DNA of 64,000 nt from Marinilongibacter aquaticus (lineage in GTDB: Bacteria > Bacteroidota > Bacteroidia > Cytophagales > Spirosomataceae). The notes below the pieces were generated by a model. That model saw only the letters and a program-made list of their open reading frames with translations. It was not told the origin of the DNA and did not search any database. Location: NCBI RefSeq assembly GCF_020149935.1, contig NZ_CP083757.1, positions 1,426,001 through 1,490,000 of the forward strand, given 5' to 3'. Below are positions 17,437-26,607 of this stretch, in pieces (position 1 is the first letter of the stretch; each line of letters opens with the position of its first letter). Both the position numbers and the translations under genes were made by a program.

Positions 17437-18489
17437 TTATCTATTCAAAATCAATTTCTCTGTCAACACTTCATCTGCATGCACCACGCGAACAGTCAAT
17501 TCGGTAGTTACCATGCCCGGAGGCAGAGAATATACACGACGTAGCTCACTCACTTTACCTGTTTTCCGCATTACGATGCGTCCATCTTGGTTGGTGATAT
17601 CCACCATTACCTCGTCGCTATCGTTCATTCCAGCCAACTTCAAATTGAAATCACCTTGCGTAGGATTTGGCCATATACCAATGTCCTTTTTGATCAACTG
17701 GCCACGTCCGGTGGTGAAAACTACACCGCGAGACAAGCCTGCGTTTTTATCCAAAGATTCATTTTCGGCCATTGTCCAAGTGCCCTTCTTCAAATACGCC
17801 ACATTGTTGTCGTAGGTATTTGACACTTTCACATTGGCGACGTCGTTTTCGTTGCTGCTTTTCAACACCCAATATTCATTGGCATTCACACGTTCTACGC
17901 CTTGAGCAAGGTCGGAAGACAAAGCCGCCGTATTTTCCGCGTGATAAGTGCTTGTCAAAGCTCCCTGTTCTGCACTGTTAGCCTCAAAACCTCTGTAATT
18001 GGTGCCGTCGCCCACTGGAAATTCAAAACGGTTGGCACTTAATTTTGTTACGGTGCCTTTGGCATGTGAAAAATCAGAAGCCCCAACATGGCTGGCGTTT
18101 TCAGCAAAAACCAATGGACTGTTTTCGTCTGAATTCAAAACACCTTGTCTGAAATCCAACTCTTTCTCAATCAACAAAGAAGTAGAAAGGTTTACATCGT
18201 TTTCAACCGTTGCTCTGTTCAAAACAATAGCTTGCGATCCTGACAGTTCTTGAGACTGACCGTAGCCATCGAGATACACATTACCAGTAGATTCCAATTC
18301 GCCATTGTTAATCAGGTTCTTCTTCAAGTGAAGGTCGCCTTTATTAACCAACTCGCCATTATTCTGGAAATCTTGGCCCATGCTGACCACCGCCCCTTCC
18401 GAGACATAAAACTTTGCAGAGCTCACTACTTGGGCAGAAGCCGAAGCGGCAAGTACGGCAAACGATATGGTGTAAATGACTCTTTTCAT
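17437..18489 (-). CDS. Secreted protein with beta-repeat N-terminus and T9SS type A sorting domain
   Basis: This 350-residue protein has a signal peptide (MKRVIYTISFAVLAASASAQ). The N-terminal part contains short repeated units of the kind NNGELVNKGDLHLKKNL, typical of beta-helical surface proteins. The last 80 residues start with IGIWPNPTQGDFNLKL and end in EKLILNR, the pattern of T9SS sorting domains (PNP near the start, a basic residue at the end). It is therefore predicted to cross the outer membrane and be attached to or released from the surface. No enzyme motif is seen. It seems monocistronic. Confidence 0.8.
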   Translation of the reverse strand: MKRVIYTISFAVLAASASAQVVSSAKFYVSEGAVVSMGQDFQNNGELVNKGDLHLKKNLINNGELESTGNVYLDGYGQSQELSGSQAIVLNRATVENDVNLSTSLLIEKELDFRQGVLNSDENSPLVFAENASHVGASDFSHAKGTVTKLSANRFEFPVGDGTNYRGFEANSAEQGALTSTYHAENTAALSSDLAQGVERVNANEYWVLKSSNENDVANVKVSNTYDNNVAYLKKGTWTMAENESLDKNAGLSRGVVFTTGRGQLIKKDIGIWPNPTQGDFNLKLAGMNDSDEVMVDITNQDGRIVMRKTGKVSELRRVYSLPPGMVTTELTVRVVHADEVLTEKLILNR

Positions 18490-18607
18490 ATTAATCGATG
18501 CTTTTTGAGTGTTTTTCTTGTGATAAAAGTACTCAGACTATTTCAAAACTGAAAGCCCCCCATACCTTTTTTATTAAATGGCAAGAGCTTTTGTTTCAAG
18601 GAATAAG

Positions 18608-19540
18608 CTATTTAAAATTGTCGTTGAGCCACGCTTCTAGAGCCTTTGTCCAGTTTTTTACAGGCTCGTTTTTCTCTGTGGCCAAACCGAAACCGTGGCC
18701 TCCCTTTTGGTATAAATGCAACTCTGCTGGAATGTTTTCTTTCCGCAATGCTGCCACATAGGCTAAGCTATTGTCGGCCAAAACGCGGTCGTCGTTGGCA
18801 TGTACCAAAAAAGCCATTGGCGTTTCGGCCGTAACCTGAAGTTCATTCGAAAAATAATCGATATCCACTGTATGCAATTCAGGCCCAATGAGATTCTGTC
18901 TTGAACCTATGTGCCCAAAACGATCGTTGAAAGACACCACAGGATAGCCCAAAATGGTAAAATCGGGGCGTACACTGATGCTTGGATCGACAATCTCGCC
19001 CACTTGTTCGTTGAAGTGCGTGGAAGCCGTAGCCGCCAAATGCCCGCCTGCGGAAAAGCCCATAATACCTATACGATTCGGATTAATTCCATATTCATCC
19101 GCATGCTTACGCACATAGCGTATCGCTTGTTGGGCGTCTTGCAAGGGCCGGATACTTTTCTCGGTAAAAAGCTCGTCTTGTGGCAAACGGTATTTCAAAA
19201 CGAAGGCCGTGATACCGCGTTCGGCAAACCACTTGGCAAAGTTCGTTCCTTCATGATTATACGCCAAAATATAATAGCCACCACCAGGGCAAATAATGAC
19301 CGATAGACCTTTGTCATTTTTTTTCGGACGATACACTTCCAGAGTCGGGTTTGTGACATTTCGCAAGCGAACAATTCCGTCGTTTCGGTCGCTAACGTTC
19401 GTTTCTTCCACATTCACGCCCGCTTTCAACCCGGGCACGCCATTGGGATAAAGCGGCACTATCTGCTGGGCTGCACTCATGCGTGCACCACACAAAGCCA
19501 TGGCAAAAATTGCCGACAATCGTAGAATTCTCTTATACAT
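18608..19540 (-). CDS. Exported alpha/beta hydrolase, acetyl-esterase type
   Basis: This 310-residue protein has a signal peptide ending near SAAQ. It has the oxyanion motif CPGGGYYILAYNHEG, the nucleophile elbow GFSAGGHLAA (Ser about residue 167), and a late NDDRVL Asp and GGHGFG His, completing a Ser-Asp-His triad. The arrangement matches BD-FAE/acetylxylan-esterase-like hydrolases that remove acyl groups from plant or algal polysaccharides. The substrate is inferred from family only. It lies 30 bases downstream of the PorE-like gene and could be co-transcribed. Confidence 0.82.
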   Translation of the reverse strand: MYKRILRLSAIFAMALCGARMSAAQQIVPLYPNGVPGLKAGVNVEETNVSDRNDGIVRLRNVTNPTLEVYRPKKNDKGLSVIICPGGGYYILAYNHEGTNFAKWFAERGITAFVLKYRLPQDELFTEKSIRPLQDAQQAIRYVRKHADEYGINPNRIGIMGFSAGGHLAATASTHFNEQVGEIVDPSISVRPDFTILGYPVVSFNDRFGHIGSRQNLIGPELHTVDIDYFSNELQVTAETPMAFLVHANDDRVLADNSLAYVAALRKENIPAELHLYQKGGHGFGLATEKNEPVKNWTKALEAWLNDNFK

Positions 19541-19570
19541 TTCATTTCAGGTTTAGGGTTTATATTCAGG

Positions 19571-21574
19571 CTATTTATTGCTTGGGTTCTCGCCCAAGTC
19601 CAATATTTTAAATTCGGTTCTTCTGTTCACTTGGTGCTCTTCTTCGGTTTTGGCGTTTTCGATAATCAACTCCGTTTCGCCGTAGCCGGTAGCCACCAAA
19701 CGGTCGCGGTCAATTCCTCGGCTAATGATGTATTCTATAGCCGATTCTGCTCTTCTTTGCGACAAACGCAAGTTGTACATGTCCGTGCCGCGTGAATCGG
19801 TATGCGAACCCAACTCGATTTTCAGTTTGGGATTGTCCAACAATATTTGTACAATTTTGTCCAATTCAATGGCCGCATCGGGTCGGATATCCGCTTTATC
19901 CAGATCATAGTAAATGTTGTTGATCACAAAGGTTTTTCCTACGAAAATTTTGGACAGGTCGATTACCGTATTGAAAGTTGTGTCGGTCACGGATTTACGC
20001 AACAGAATTTGCGGAATCGAGCGGCCATACATACTGAAACCCTCGCGTTTGGTCAAATACTCTTCTTTCGAAACCAACATCAAATAATCGGTTTCTTCTT
20101 GCATTGGAATAGGCCCAAATACACCCTTTTCGTTGGTAGTGAGTGTACTGTCCAATTCTTGGAAACCTCCCTCAATTTTGTAAAGATCGATTCGCGTATT
20201 GGCCAGCACCGCCTTGTTGTCCGAATCCAAGACCTCTCCTTTCAAGTAATAATTGACAATTTTCTCTTCTTCTTCAGGCTCTTCTTTTACAGGCACATCG
20301 ACGACAACCTCTGCCGCAGGAGCCTTGTAGAAATAAATGTCGTCGTCGCCTTTTCCCCCTTCGCGGTTCGACGAAAAGAAAATATTTCCTTGCCCGTCTT
20401 CGGTCAGCCCAAAATCATCCCTTGATGAATTATAAGGCAATCCTAAATTTTCCACACTGATTTTGCCCGATTTCCGCACGGCCACAAACAGGTCGAGTTT
20501 GCCCAAACCGGGGTGCCCGTCTGAAGCGAAATAGAGTTTTCCATCCTGACTCACAAAGGGAAACATTTCATCTCCAGGCGTATTCAACGTTTTTCCCATA
20601 TTGGCAGGATTTCCGAACCGACCAGAAGCATCCATATTCACGCGGTAAAGATCCATGCCTCCACTCCCACCGGGTCTGTTCGAAGAGAAGTAGATGGTTT
20701 TGCCATCACCCGAAAACGCCGGACAACCATCCCAACTGGCGGAATCGGAAGCCGAAACCAATTGCGGCTCTGTCCAACCTTCGCCGGGTACATTTCGGCT
20801 GATGTACAAATCTACATCGGGCGAATGATCCTTTCTTTTCCCCGAGTTTCCTCTAGCGAAGACCACTATTTTTCCGTCTGGCGAAAAAGCGGGAGAACCT
20901 TCGTTTCGTTCAGGGTCGAAAATATTCTTGGAAAAGAGGCCTACTTCACCAAACTGGGTATAATCTGGATTGACGCTGGCCGCATAAAGACCCACAAATG
21001 GCAGACCGTTTGCATACATCTTATCTTTTCTGGAAGAGGTAAACACCAATTGGCCTTTGTGAATTATCGGTGAAAACTCCGCCCCCTCTGTATTTACTTC
21101 CGCCAAATTCCTGAATTGAATATCGGTGGATTTGTCCTTTAACAAATCAATAATCTGCAAAGTGCTCAGTTCACGGTTTGCCCATTCATTCAGTTCTTTA
21201 TTTGGTGTTTTTTGCTCGACATATTTCTTGAACTGCTCGCTGGCCTTTTGGTATTGCTCATCCACTTTCAAGGCATAGGCATAATAGAAATGGGCTTCGG
21301 GTTCTTCTATACCCTCTGCAATAGCCTTTTCGTAATATGGAATGGCTGGCACCCAACGGTTCGACAAGCGATAAGCTTCGGCCAGGGTGTAATTCAGTTT
21401 CGCTTCTTGAGAGGCATCGATCTCTTTAACTTTTTGCAGGTCGTTTATTGCCAACTCGTAAAACCCTTTATCAAAGCTTTGCAGTCCTTTTTTATAGGCT
21501 TGCAACTGAGCGTCTGCATTGAAATAAAGTAAAAAACAAAAGGCCAGTGCCCATTGAAAGTGTATGTTCTTCAT
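19571..21574 (-). CDS. OmpA-family outer-membrane protein with TPR, PD40 propeller and CRD domains (PorE-like architecture)
   Basis: The 667 residues begin with a signal peptide ending FNADAQ. In order there are TPR repeats (about 22-150), a PD40/WD40-like propeller (about 165-410, with repeated FSPDGKIVVFARG, FSGDGKTIYFSSNRPGG and VSQDGKLYFASDG blades), a carboxypeptidase-regulatory-like domain (about 440-530), and an OmpA peptidoglycan-binding domain (about 545-660, with YYDLDKADIRPDA and SHTDSRGTDMYN). This is the domain order of PorE, which ties the T9SS to the cell wall. Bacteroidota carry several paralogs with the same layout, so orthology is unproven. Nearby T9SS cargo genes fit the idea. 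Confidence 0.82.
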   Translation of the reverse strand: MKNIHFQWALAFCFLLYFNADAQLQAYKKGLQSFDKGFYELAINDLQKVKEIDASQEAKLNYTLAEAYRLSNRWVPAIPYYEKAIAEGIEEPEAHFYYAYALKVDEQYQKASEQFKKYVEQKTPNKELNEWANRELSTLQIIDLLKDKSTDIQFRNLAEVNTEGAEFSPIIHKGQLVFTSSRKDKMYANGLPFVGLYAASVNPDYTQFGEVGLFSKNIFDPERNEGSPAFSPDGKIVVFARGNSGKRKDHSPDVDLYISRNVPGEGWTEPQLVSASDSASWDGCPAFSGDGKTIYFSSNRPGGSGGMDLYRVNMDASGRFGNPANMGKTLNTPGDEMFPFVSQDGKLYFASDGHPGLGKLDLFVAVRKSGKISVENLGLPYNSSRDDFGLTEDGQGNIFFSSNREGGKGDDDIYFYKAPAAEVVVDVPVKEEPEEEEKIVNYYLKGEVLDSDNKAVLANTRIDLYKIEGGFQELDSTLTTNEKGVFGPIPMQEETDYLMLVSKEEYLTKREGFSMYGRSIPQILLRKSVTDTTFNTVIDLSKIFVGKTFVINNIYYDLDKADIRPDAAIELDKIVQILLDNPKLKIELGSHTDSRGTDMYNLRLSQRRAESAIEYIISRGIDRDRLVATGYGETELIIENAKTEEEHQVNRRTEFKILDLGENPSNK

Positions 21575-21797
21575 TTGCTGTATTCGTCTGAATCTTGCAT
21601 CACAATGGTAGATTGCATTGTAATCCTCAAAAATAGAAACGTTTGCTTGAAATTGGTATTATTCTCATCTCGTTTTAATTGCCTCTTTTGTTTAGGTTAC
21701 CAAAACGGCCCCAACACCCATATAAAAGCAAAAAAGGAAAAACCCGTTCCATTATAGTGAAACGAGCCTTTCCCCAATATAGCACAAAGTTTAAACT

Positions 21798-22232
21798 TTA
21801 TATGGCCTCGACAATCAGCTTGATTCCGTCTACTTCTTTGATCGAAACCATTTTCCCAGCCTCGATGGCTACCTGATTTTTAGATTCAGCCAACCAATCT
21901 GTACCACGAAAAAACACCTTTCCGGTACCGTTTTCGGGAATTTCCACCGAAACCTTGGCCTTCTCGTTCACCATTTCGGTATATTCTCCACCTCGCCTGT
22001 AGAAGAGTTCTTTCAATTGTTTACGAAAGAGCAGCAAAGAACCCGCCGAGAAAATCAAAAAGGCGATTACCTGCGAAGGCAAATCTTCGGTGACGTCCAA
22101 ATAGGTGAGCAATGCCGTGGCCAAAGCACCCAAGCCAAAAAAGATGAAGAAAAAGGATGTGGCAAAAATCTCCAGTATCAAGAGCAGCACACCCAACACT
22201 GCCCAAATTTCCAATGCGTTCAAATCACCCAT
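21798..22232 (-). CDS. NfeD-family membrane protein
   Basis: This 144-residue protein has a hydrophobic N-terminal half (about three segments, residues 8-78). A C-terminal OB-fold domain (about 85-144) follows, ending GKMVSIKEVDGIKLIVEAI, the typical NfeD signature. It lacks the long N-terminal protease domain of NfeD1b forms. NfeD proteins partner with SPFH/stomatin proteins in membrane microdomains. Its start follows the stop of the stomatin gene by one base, which supports that pairing. Confidence 0.87.
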   Translation of the reverse strand: MGDLNALEIWAVLGVLLLILEIFATSFFFIFFGLGALATALLTYLDVTEDLPSQVIAFLIFSAGSLLLFRKQLKELFYRRGGEYTEMVNEKAKVSVEIPENGTGKVFFRGTDWLAESKNQVAIEAGKMVSIKEVDGIKLIVEAI

Positions 22233-22233
22233 A

Positions 22234-23148
22234 TTAAGCTTTGTTTTCGGTTTTCTTTATCACGGTCATTGCCGAGGCGACAATCGAACTCACATCTGTT
22301 AAATTGGAAGGTAAAATCAACGTGTTCGATTCTTTGGCAATTTTACCGAACTGTTCGATATACTGTTCGGCCACCTGCAACTGTACAGCCTCGAGTCCCC
22401 CTTCGGCATTGATGGCTTCGGCTACTTTTCGAATACTTTCAGCAGTGGCATCGGCGACCGACAAAATAGCTTGAGCCTCTCCTTCAGCCTGGTTTATCTG
22501 TTGCAATTTCAACGCCTCCGACTCCAAAACCACGCGACGCTTCTGCCCTTCGGCCACATTCACCGCCGATTGTTGCTTACCTTCTGATTCTAGAATCACA
22601 GCTCTTTTTTCACGTTCGGCCTGCATTTGCTTTTCCATGGCCATAAGCACGGTTTGCGGCGGCGTGATATTCCGGATTTCATAACGTAATACTTTCACAC
22701 CCCAACTGATTGCGGCTTCATCGATAGAAGCCACCACAGCCATATTGATGGCCATTCGTTCCACAAAGGTTTTATCCAAGTCTATCTTTCCGATTTCGCT
22801 ACGCATAGTGGTCTGGGCCAGCTGAGTCACCGCAAACACATAATCGTTGATACCGTAGGAAGCCTTGTTCGGGTCAACCACTTGAAGAAAGATCACGCCA
22901 TCTACCCGTACCTGCACATTGTCTTTCGTGATACACACCTGCTCATGAATATCATAAGCTTGTTCTTTCAAGCTGTGACGATAAGCAATCCGATCCAAGA
23001 AAGGAATGATGAAATTGATGCCGGGCTGTAAAGTGGCGTAATATTTTCCTAAACGCTCCACAATGTAGGCTCTTTGTTGCGGCACGACCTTCACGGACAT
23101 GAAAACCACAACCAAAACCAATAGCACAAAAGACAATAATGCGATCAT
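22234..23148 (-). CDS. SPFH/band 7 domain protein (stomatin/paraslipin, QmcA-like)
   Basis: This 304-residue membrane-anchored scaffold has an N-terminal transmembrane segment (about 2-20). The SPFH domain starts VKVVPQQRAYIVERLGKYY, and a long charged coiled coil follows (about 180-245) with the EREKRAVILESEGKQQSA pattern of stomatins. The protein ends in a more hydrophobic tail. Such proteins oligomerise in membrane microdomains and influence membrane protease activity. It forms an operon with the NfeD gene directly downstream, the standard partner. Confidence 0.9.
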   Translation of the reverse strand: MIALLSFVLLVLVVVFMSVKVVPQQRAYIVERLGKYYATLQPGINFIIPFLDRIAYRHSLKEQAYDIHEQVCITKDNVQVRVDGVIFLQVVDPNKASYGINDYVFAVTQLAQTTMRSEIGKIDLDKTFVERMAINMAVVASIDEAAISWGVKVLRYEIRNITPPQTVLMAMEKQMQAEREKRAVILESEGKQQSAVNVAEGQKRRVVLESEALKLQQINQAEGEAQAILSVADATAESIRKVAEAINAEGGLEAVQLQVAEQYIEQFGKIAKESNTLILPSNLTDVSSIVASAMTVIKKTENKA

Positions 23149-23340
23149 ATTTATACTGTTTTTTTACTCGATAATTTTAAAATGTCATGTACAAATTAGC
23201 CGAAAAGGCACTCATTTCAAATGGAATTCCGACAAATATCAGGCTCTTGATTAAGAATGGTCGCCCGGAATGATGAGTGGAATTTTGAGACAATCGGAAA
23301 TTATTATGGACAATTCGATAAAGTACTCTGCGATTACACC

Positions 23341-23348
23341 TAACTTTG
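23341..23348 (+). promoter_or_regulatory. Putative -7 promoter element of the pseudouridine synthase gene
   Basis: TAACTTTG matches TAnnTTTG and ends 38 bases before the start codon. The upstream TTG element is not evident. Confidence 0.4.
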
Positions 23349-23386
23349 TCGCAAACAATTTATTACAGTAGCGATACTGCAACGCA

Positions 23387-25021
23387 ATGGACTCAAAAGA
23401 CAACAGGAACAAAGACGAAAACAGAGGTAAACTCAAAACCAATTTCAAGAAATTCGGCAAGTCTGATTCAACAAGTGACAGACGAAGCAGTTCACCCAGA
23501 AAAAGCGAAGACCGAAACTTTGATCGCGGCGAAAGAAAGTTCGACCGTGATGAAAAGAAACCTTTCGGTAAAAAGGACGGCGGTTTCAAAAAATTTGACC
23601 GCGACGACAAAAAACCTTTTGATAGAAAAGAAGGTGGCTTCAAGAAATTCGATCGCGACGACAAAAAACCTTTTGATAGAAAAGAGGGCGGCTTCAAGAA
23701 ATTCGATCGCGACGACAACAAACCTTACGGTAGAAAAGAGGGTGGCTTCAAAAAATTTGACCGCGACGACAACAAGCCATACGGGAGAAAAGAGGGCGGC
23801 TTCAAGAAATTCGACCGTGACGACAAAAAACCTTTTGATAGAAAAGAGGGCGGCTTCAAGAAATTCGATCGCGACGACAACAAACCTTTTGATAGAAAAG
23901 AGGGCGGCTTCAAAAAATTCGACCGTGACGACAGCAAACCTTACGGTAGGAAAGAAGGCGGCTTCAAAAAATTCGACCGGGACGACAGCAAGCCATACGG
24001 TAGAAAAGAAGGCGGTTTCAAGAAATTTGATCGCGACGACAGCAAGCCATACGGGAGAAAAGAAGGTGGTTTCAAGAAATTTGATCGCGACGACAGCAAG
24101 CCATACGGGAGAAAAGAAGGTGGCTTCAAAAAATCCGACCGTGACAATGACAGACCTTTCGGCAGAAGCGAAGGGGGCTTCAAAAAATTTGACCAGACTG
24201 GCGAACGTCAGGTGGGCATGAAAAGACCTCCTCGTTACGACAAGCAAAGTCTGCACGAAAAGGCTCCATTTAAAGCAAAAGGGAGAATCAGAGCGGAAGA
24301 GGAAGACGATCAAAAAGAAATTCGTTTGAATCGTTATTTGGCCAATGCTGGCCTCTGTAGCCGACGCGAAGCCGACGAGCTTATTGCCTCAGGCATGATC
24401 AAAGTCAATGGCAAAGTGGTCACCGAAATGGGCTACAAGGTGTTGGATTCCGATACCGTCACGTACGGTAAGAATGTGTTGAGCCGTGAACGTATGATGT
24501 ACATTCTTTTGAACAAACCCAAAGATTACATCACCACCATGGACGACCCCGATGACCGCAAAACCGTGATGGATCTGGTAGGCGATGCCTGTAAAGAACG
24601 AATTTATCCGGTAGGCCGCTTGGACAGAAACACCACAGGACTCATTTTGCTTACCAACGATGGTGAACTCACCGAAAAACTTACACATCCATCGAGCGAA
24701 GTAAAAAAGATATATCAGGCCGAATTGAACAAGCCTTTGGATGAAGAACATTTTCTAGCCTTGAAAGAAGGCATCGAATTGGAAGATGGCTTTATCAAAC
24801 CGGATCAATTGGCTTACGTAACACCCGATGCCGAGGTTATTGGTATCGAGATTCATTCTGGACGAAATCGTATTGTGAGAAGAATATTCGAACACTTTGG
24901 CTACGAAGTCCAAAAGTTGGACCGTACGACATTCGCTTCTTTGAATAAAAAGGACCTTCCGCGTGGCAAATGGCGTTATCTCTCAGAGAAAGAAGTCATT
25001 ATGTTAAAATATTTACTTTAA
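23387..25021 (+). CDS. RluB/RsuA-family 23S/16S rRNA pseudouridine synthase with long N-terminal repeat region
   Basis: In this 544-residue protein the C-terminal 240 residues are a normal RsuA/RluB enzyme. An S4 RNA-binding domain (IRLNRYLANAGLCSRREADE) comes first, then the synthase core with catalytic Asp in YPVGRLDRNTTGLILLTND and a conserved GRNRIVRRIFEHFG. It converts a uridine in rRNA to pseudouridine. The first 300 residues are low-complexity, rich in Lys, Asp, Arg, Gly and Phe, and hold twelve near-identical 18-residue units (separate entry). Basic N-terminal extensions are common in Bacteroidota RluB-like proteins, but the number and regularity here are striking. It stands alone between the stomatin and LEA-like genes. 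Confidence 0.9.
   Translation: MDSKDNRNKDENRGKLKTNFKKFGKSDSTSDRRSSSPRKSEDRNFDRGERKFDRDEKKPFGKKDGGFKKFDRDDKKPFDRKEGGFKKFDRDDKKPFDRKEGGFKKFDRDDNKPYGRKEGGFKKFDRDDNKPYGRKEGGFKKFDRDDKKPFDRKEGGFKKFDRDDNKPFDRKEGGFKKFDRDDSKPYGRKEGGFKKFDRDDSKPYGRKEGGFKKFDRDDSKPYGRKEGGFKKFDRDDSKPYGRKEGGFKKSDRDNDRPFGRSEGGFKKFDQTGERQVGMKRPPRYDKQSLHEKAPFKAKGRIRAEEEDDQKEIRLNRYLANAGLCSRREADELIASGMIKVNGKVVTEMGYKVLDSDTVTYGKNVLSRERMMYILLNKPKDYITTMDDPDDRKTVMDLVGDACKERIYPVGRLDRNTTGLILLTNDGELTEKLTHPSSEVKKIYQAELNKPLDEEHFLALKEGIELEDGFIKPDQLAYVTPDAEVIGIEIHSGRNRIVRRIFEHFGYEVQKLDRTTFASLNKKDLPRGKWRYLSEKEVIMLKYLL
23534..24181 (+). repeat. Twelve tandem 54-bp repeats inside the pseudouridine synthase gene
   Basis: Units of 54 bases encode 18 residues of the form KKFDRDD(K/N/S)KPY/F(G/D)RKEGGF. 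The first and last units are the most diverged, while units 8-11 are identical in protein. Three subtypes are visible: KKPFDRK, NKPYGRK and SKPYGRK. Synonymous differences (GAC/GAT, CGC/CGT, TTC/TTT) separate units, so the protein repeat is held more tightly than the DNA. Because 54 is divisible by three, all six frames stay open here, which creates false open frames. Copy number could change by slippage without frameshift. Confidence 0.95.
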
Positions 25022-25100
25022 TTGATCTCGAAAATTCGCCAAATCTGAATTGTCATCTGTATATTTAGTGGTTTTCTCAAAAACTTAAACCCCAAAGATC

Positions 25101-25742
25101 ATGGCAGAAGAAAATAGCAAAAAAGAGGATATAGAAAAGAAAGTGGAAGAGGTGGAAGAGGCCACCGAAGAGCTTGTTTCCGAAAAAGCGGAAGAAGTAA
25201 AAGGCGAAGCCTCGGAAGCCTTCGAAAGTGTGGTGGACAAAGCCTCTGAAATAAAAGAAGATTTGAGCGAAGCGGCAGAAAAGACCTCGGAAAAAGCCAA
25301 ACATGCTTTTGACGAAGCCAAAGAAGATGCTAAAGAGTTTTTCGACGATGTGAAAGAAGAAGCCAGCGAAGCCAAAGAGAAGGCAAAGAAGTTTGCCGAA
25401 GAGGCCAAATCGGAAGCATCGGAGAAGTTCAATGAATTCAAAGAAGAAGCCGATGAAGCCTTTGGCAAAGCGAAGGAAAAAGCTCGTGAAATGACGGACG
25501 AAGCCGAAGAGGCACTGCACAAGGCCAAAGAGAAACTGAATGAATTCTTGAACGACGAAAAAGTAAAAAAAGCGAAAGAAGATGCATCCAAGAAATTCGA
25601 CGAAATGCGAGACGATTTGGAAGATGCCTCTGAAAAGGCCAAACTAAAAGCGAAAGAAATGGCCGAAGAAGCAGAAGAGGCTGCCGAAGCGATATCGAAA
25701 AAGGCCCGTGGCTTTTTCAGCAGGTTGTTTGGCAAGAAATAA
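25101..25742 (+). CDS. Highly charged helical protein, LEA-like/apolipoprotein-like
   Basis: The 213 residues are almost wholly Glu, Lys, Ala, Asp and Ser, with Phe at intervals and no Pro. Eleven-residue periodicity of the type EEAKSEASEKFNEFK repeats through residues 50-190, as in group 3 LEA proteins and amphipathic apolipoprotein helices. There is no signal peptide. The last twelve residues (ARGFFSRLFGKK) form a short basic, aromatic amphipathic helix that could bind membrane. A role in desiccation, osmotic or membrane protection is a guess by resemblance. It is a single gene with its own terminator. I do not know a characterised homolog. Confidence 0.8.
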   Translation: MAEENSKKEDIEKKVEEVEEATEELVSEKAEEVKGEASEAFESVVDKASEIKEDLSEAAEKTSEKAKHAFDEAKEDAKEFFDDVKEEASEAKEKAKKFAEEAKSEASEKFNEFKEEADEAFGKAKEKAREMTDEAEEALHKAKEKLNEFLNDEKVKKAKEDASKKFDEMRDDLEDASEKAKLKAKEMAEEAEEAAEAISKKARGFFSRLFGKK

Positions 25743-25766
25743 GCGATCGAAATTCGATTAAATACA

Positions 25767-25794
25767 AAGAGCCCAGCCGTTTGGCTGGGCTCTT
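25767..25794. terminator. Bidirectional terminator after the LEA-like gene
   Basis: A 12-base-pair perfect stem (AAGAGCCCAGCC/GGCTGGGCTCTT) with a GTTT loop is followed by TTCTTA on the plus strand and preceded by an A-rich stretch, so it serves both convergent genes. Confidence 0.9.
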
Positions 25795-25815
25795 TTCTTA
25801 TGTGCCTCAAATTTG

Positions 25816-26586
25816 TTATTCAATCACTACTCTTCGGCTCACGCCGTCGTCACCTTGACTAACCAACACAAAGAATGTGCCTTTCGCCGATTTCTTCAAT
25901 TCCATTTGCCCTACAAACTCACCTTGGAAATCCTTCACCTCCTTACTGGCCACAGTTTTTCCTTTGGTATCCAAAACGGTAATATTCACATCGCCCTTTT
26001 CGGCCGCGTAAAAACGGACATTGATCACGTCGGAATCGGGTTTATTCGGAAAAACATCAACCGAACGAATGCCTTCAGGCTCCATTTCTCTTAACACATT
26101 GTCAGTCCATGCATATACGCGAGGAAAATTACGTTCAAAATGTTTCGGGAAATCGTTGCCAAAATCACGCATACTCTGGCCCAATCGATCCATTTCCCAG
26201 CGGAAGTCATCCCACTCGTCGGCCCCACCTTTTTTGTGCTTCTTGTATACACGCACTCTGGGGTTTTCATCCCCAAAGACCTGGACATCTTCGTCTTCGA
26301 AAAGCATATCGTGGTCGCCATTTAGGTTACGGGTTTCGATCTGCACTTCTACGTTTTTCCCACCATCCATGTCGTTGAAAAGAGAATCTTGAAGGTTTTC
26401 AATCGCCGCATTTTTCTCGTCTTCGCTCATGCCGCGTGTATCGATTTCGCGTTCGATCACTTTTGTTTTACCATCCACTTTCTTTTCAATACGGATTTTC
26501 ACTTTATCTTCCGTTTGGGCTTGCGTTTGCGAATACGCCAGGCACATGGCCGTCAAAATTGCTCCTTGAATAAATAACTTTTTCAT
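25816..26586 (-). CDS. Exported acidic protein with T9SS type A-like C-terminal domain
   Basis: This 256-residue protein has a signal peptide ending near TQAQ. The middle (about 25-170) is highly charged, with many Asp, Glu and Lys and a stretch rich in Trp and Phe; I know no family for it. The final 80 residues start SVDVFPNKPDSDVINVRF and run through ITVLDTKGKTVASKEV to RRVVIE, which is the T9SS sorting-domain fold. The protein is probably exported through T9SS or held in the periplasm by a related domain. It is convergent with the LEA-like gene. Confidence 0.75.
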   Translation of the reverse strand: MKKLFIQGAILTAMCLAYSQTQAQTEDKVKIRIEKKVDGKTKVIEREIDTRGMSEDEKNAAIENLQDSLFNDMDGGKNVEVQIETRNLNGDHDMLFEDEDVQVFGDENPRVRVYKKHKKGGADEWDDFRWEMDRLGQSMRDFGNDFPKHFERNFPRVYAWTDNVLREMEPEGIRSVDVFPNKPDSDVINVRFYAAEKGDVNITVLDTKGKTVASKEVKDFQGEFVGQMELKKSAKGTFFVLVSQGDDGVSRRVVIE

Positions 26587-26607
26587 ATTTCTTGTATTTT
26601 TTTAAAA

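Noticed and set aside
19802-20425. Plus-strand frame of 207 codons inside the OmpA/PD40 gene
   Set aside because: It is antisense to conserved domains, with no signal or motif of its own.
21735-21780. Imperfect hairpin downstream of the NfeD gene region
   Set aside because: The stem has a mismatch and no T-run; support is too weak to call a terminator.
23346-24313. Long open frames on both strands through the repeat region (291 codons plus-two frame, 273 codons minus)
   Set aside because: They arise because the 54-bp unit keeps all frames open. Only the frame at 23387 continues into a conserved enzyme.
25085-25810. Minus-strand frame of 241 codons rich in Ser, Phe and Ala
   Set aside because: It mirrors the charged LEA-like gene; the composition is the complement of Glu/Lys codons and no homology is seen.
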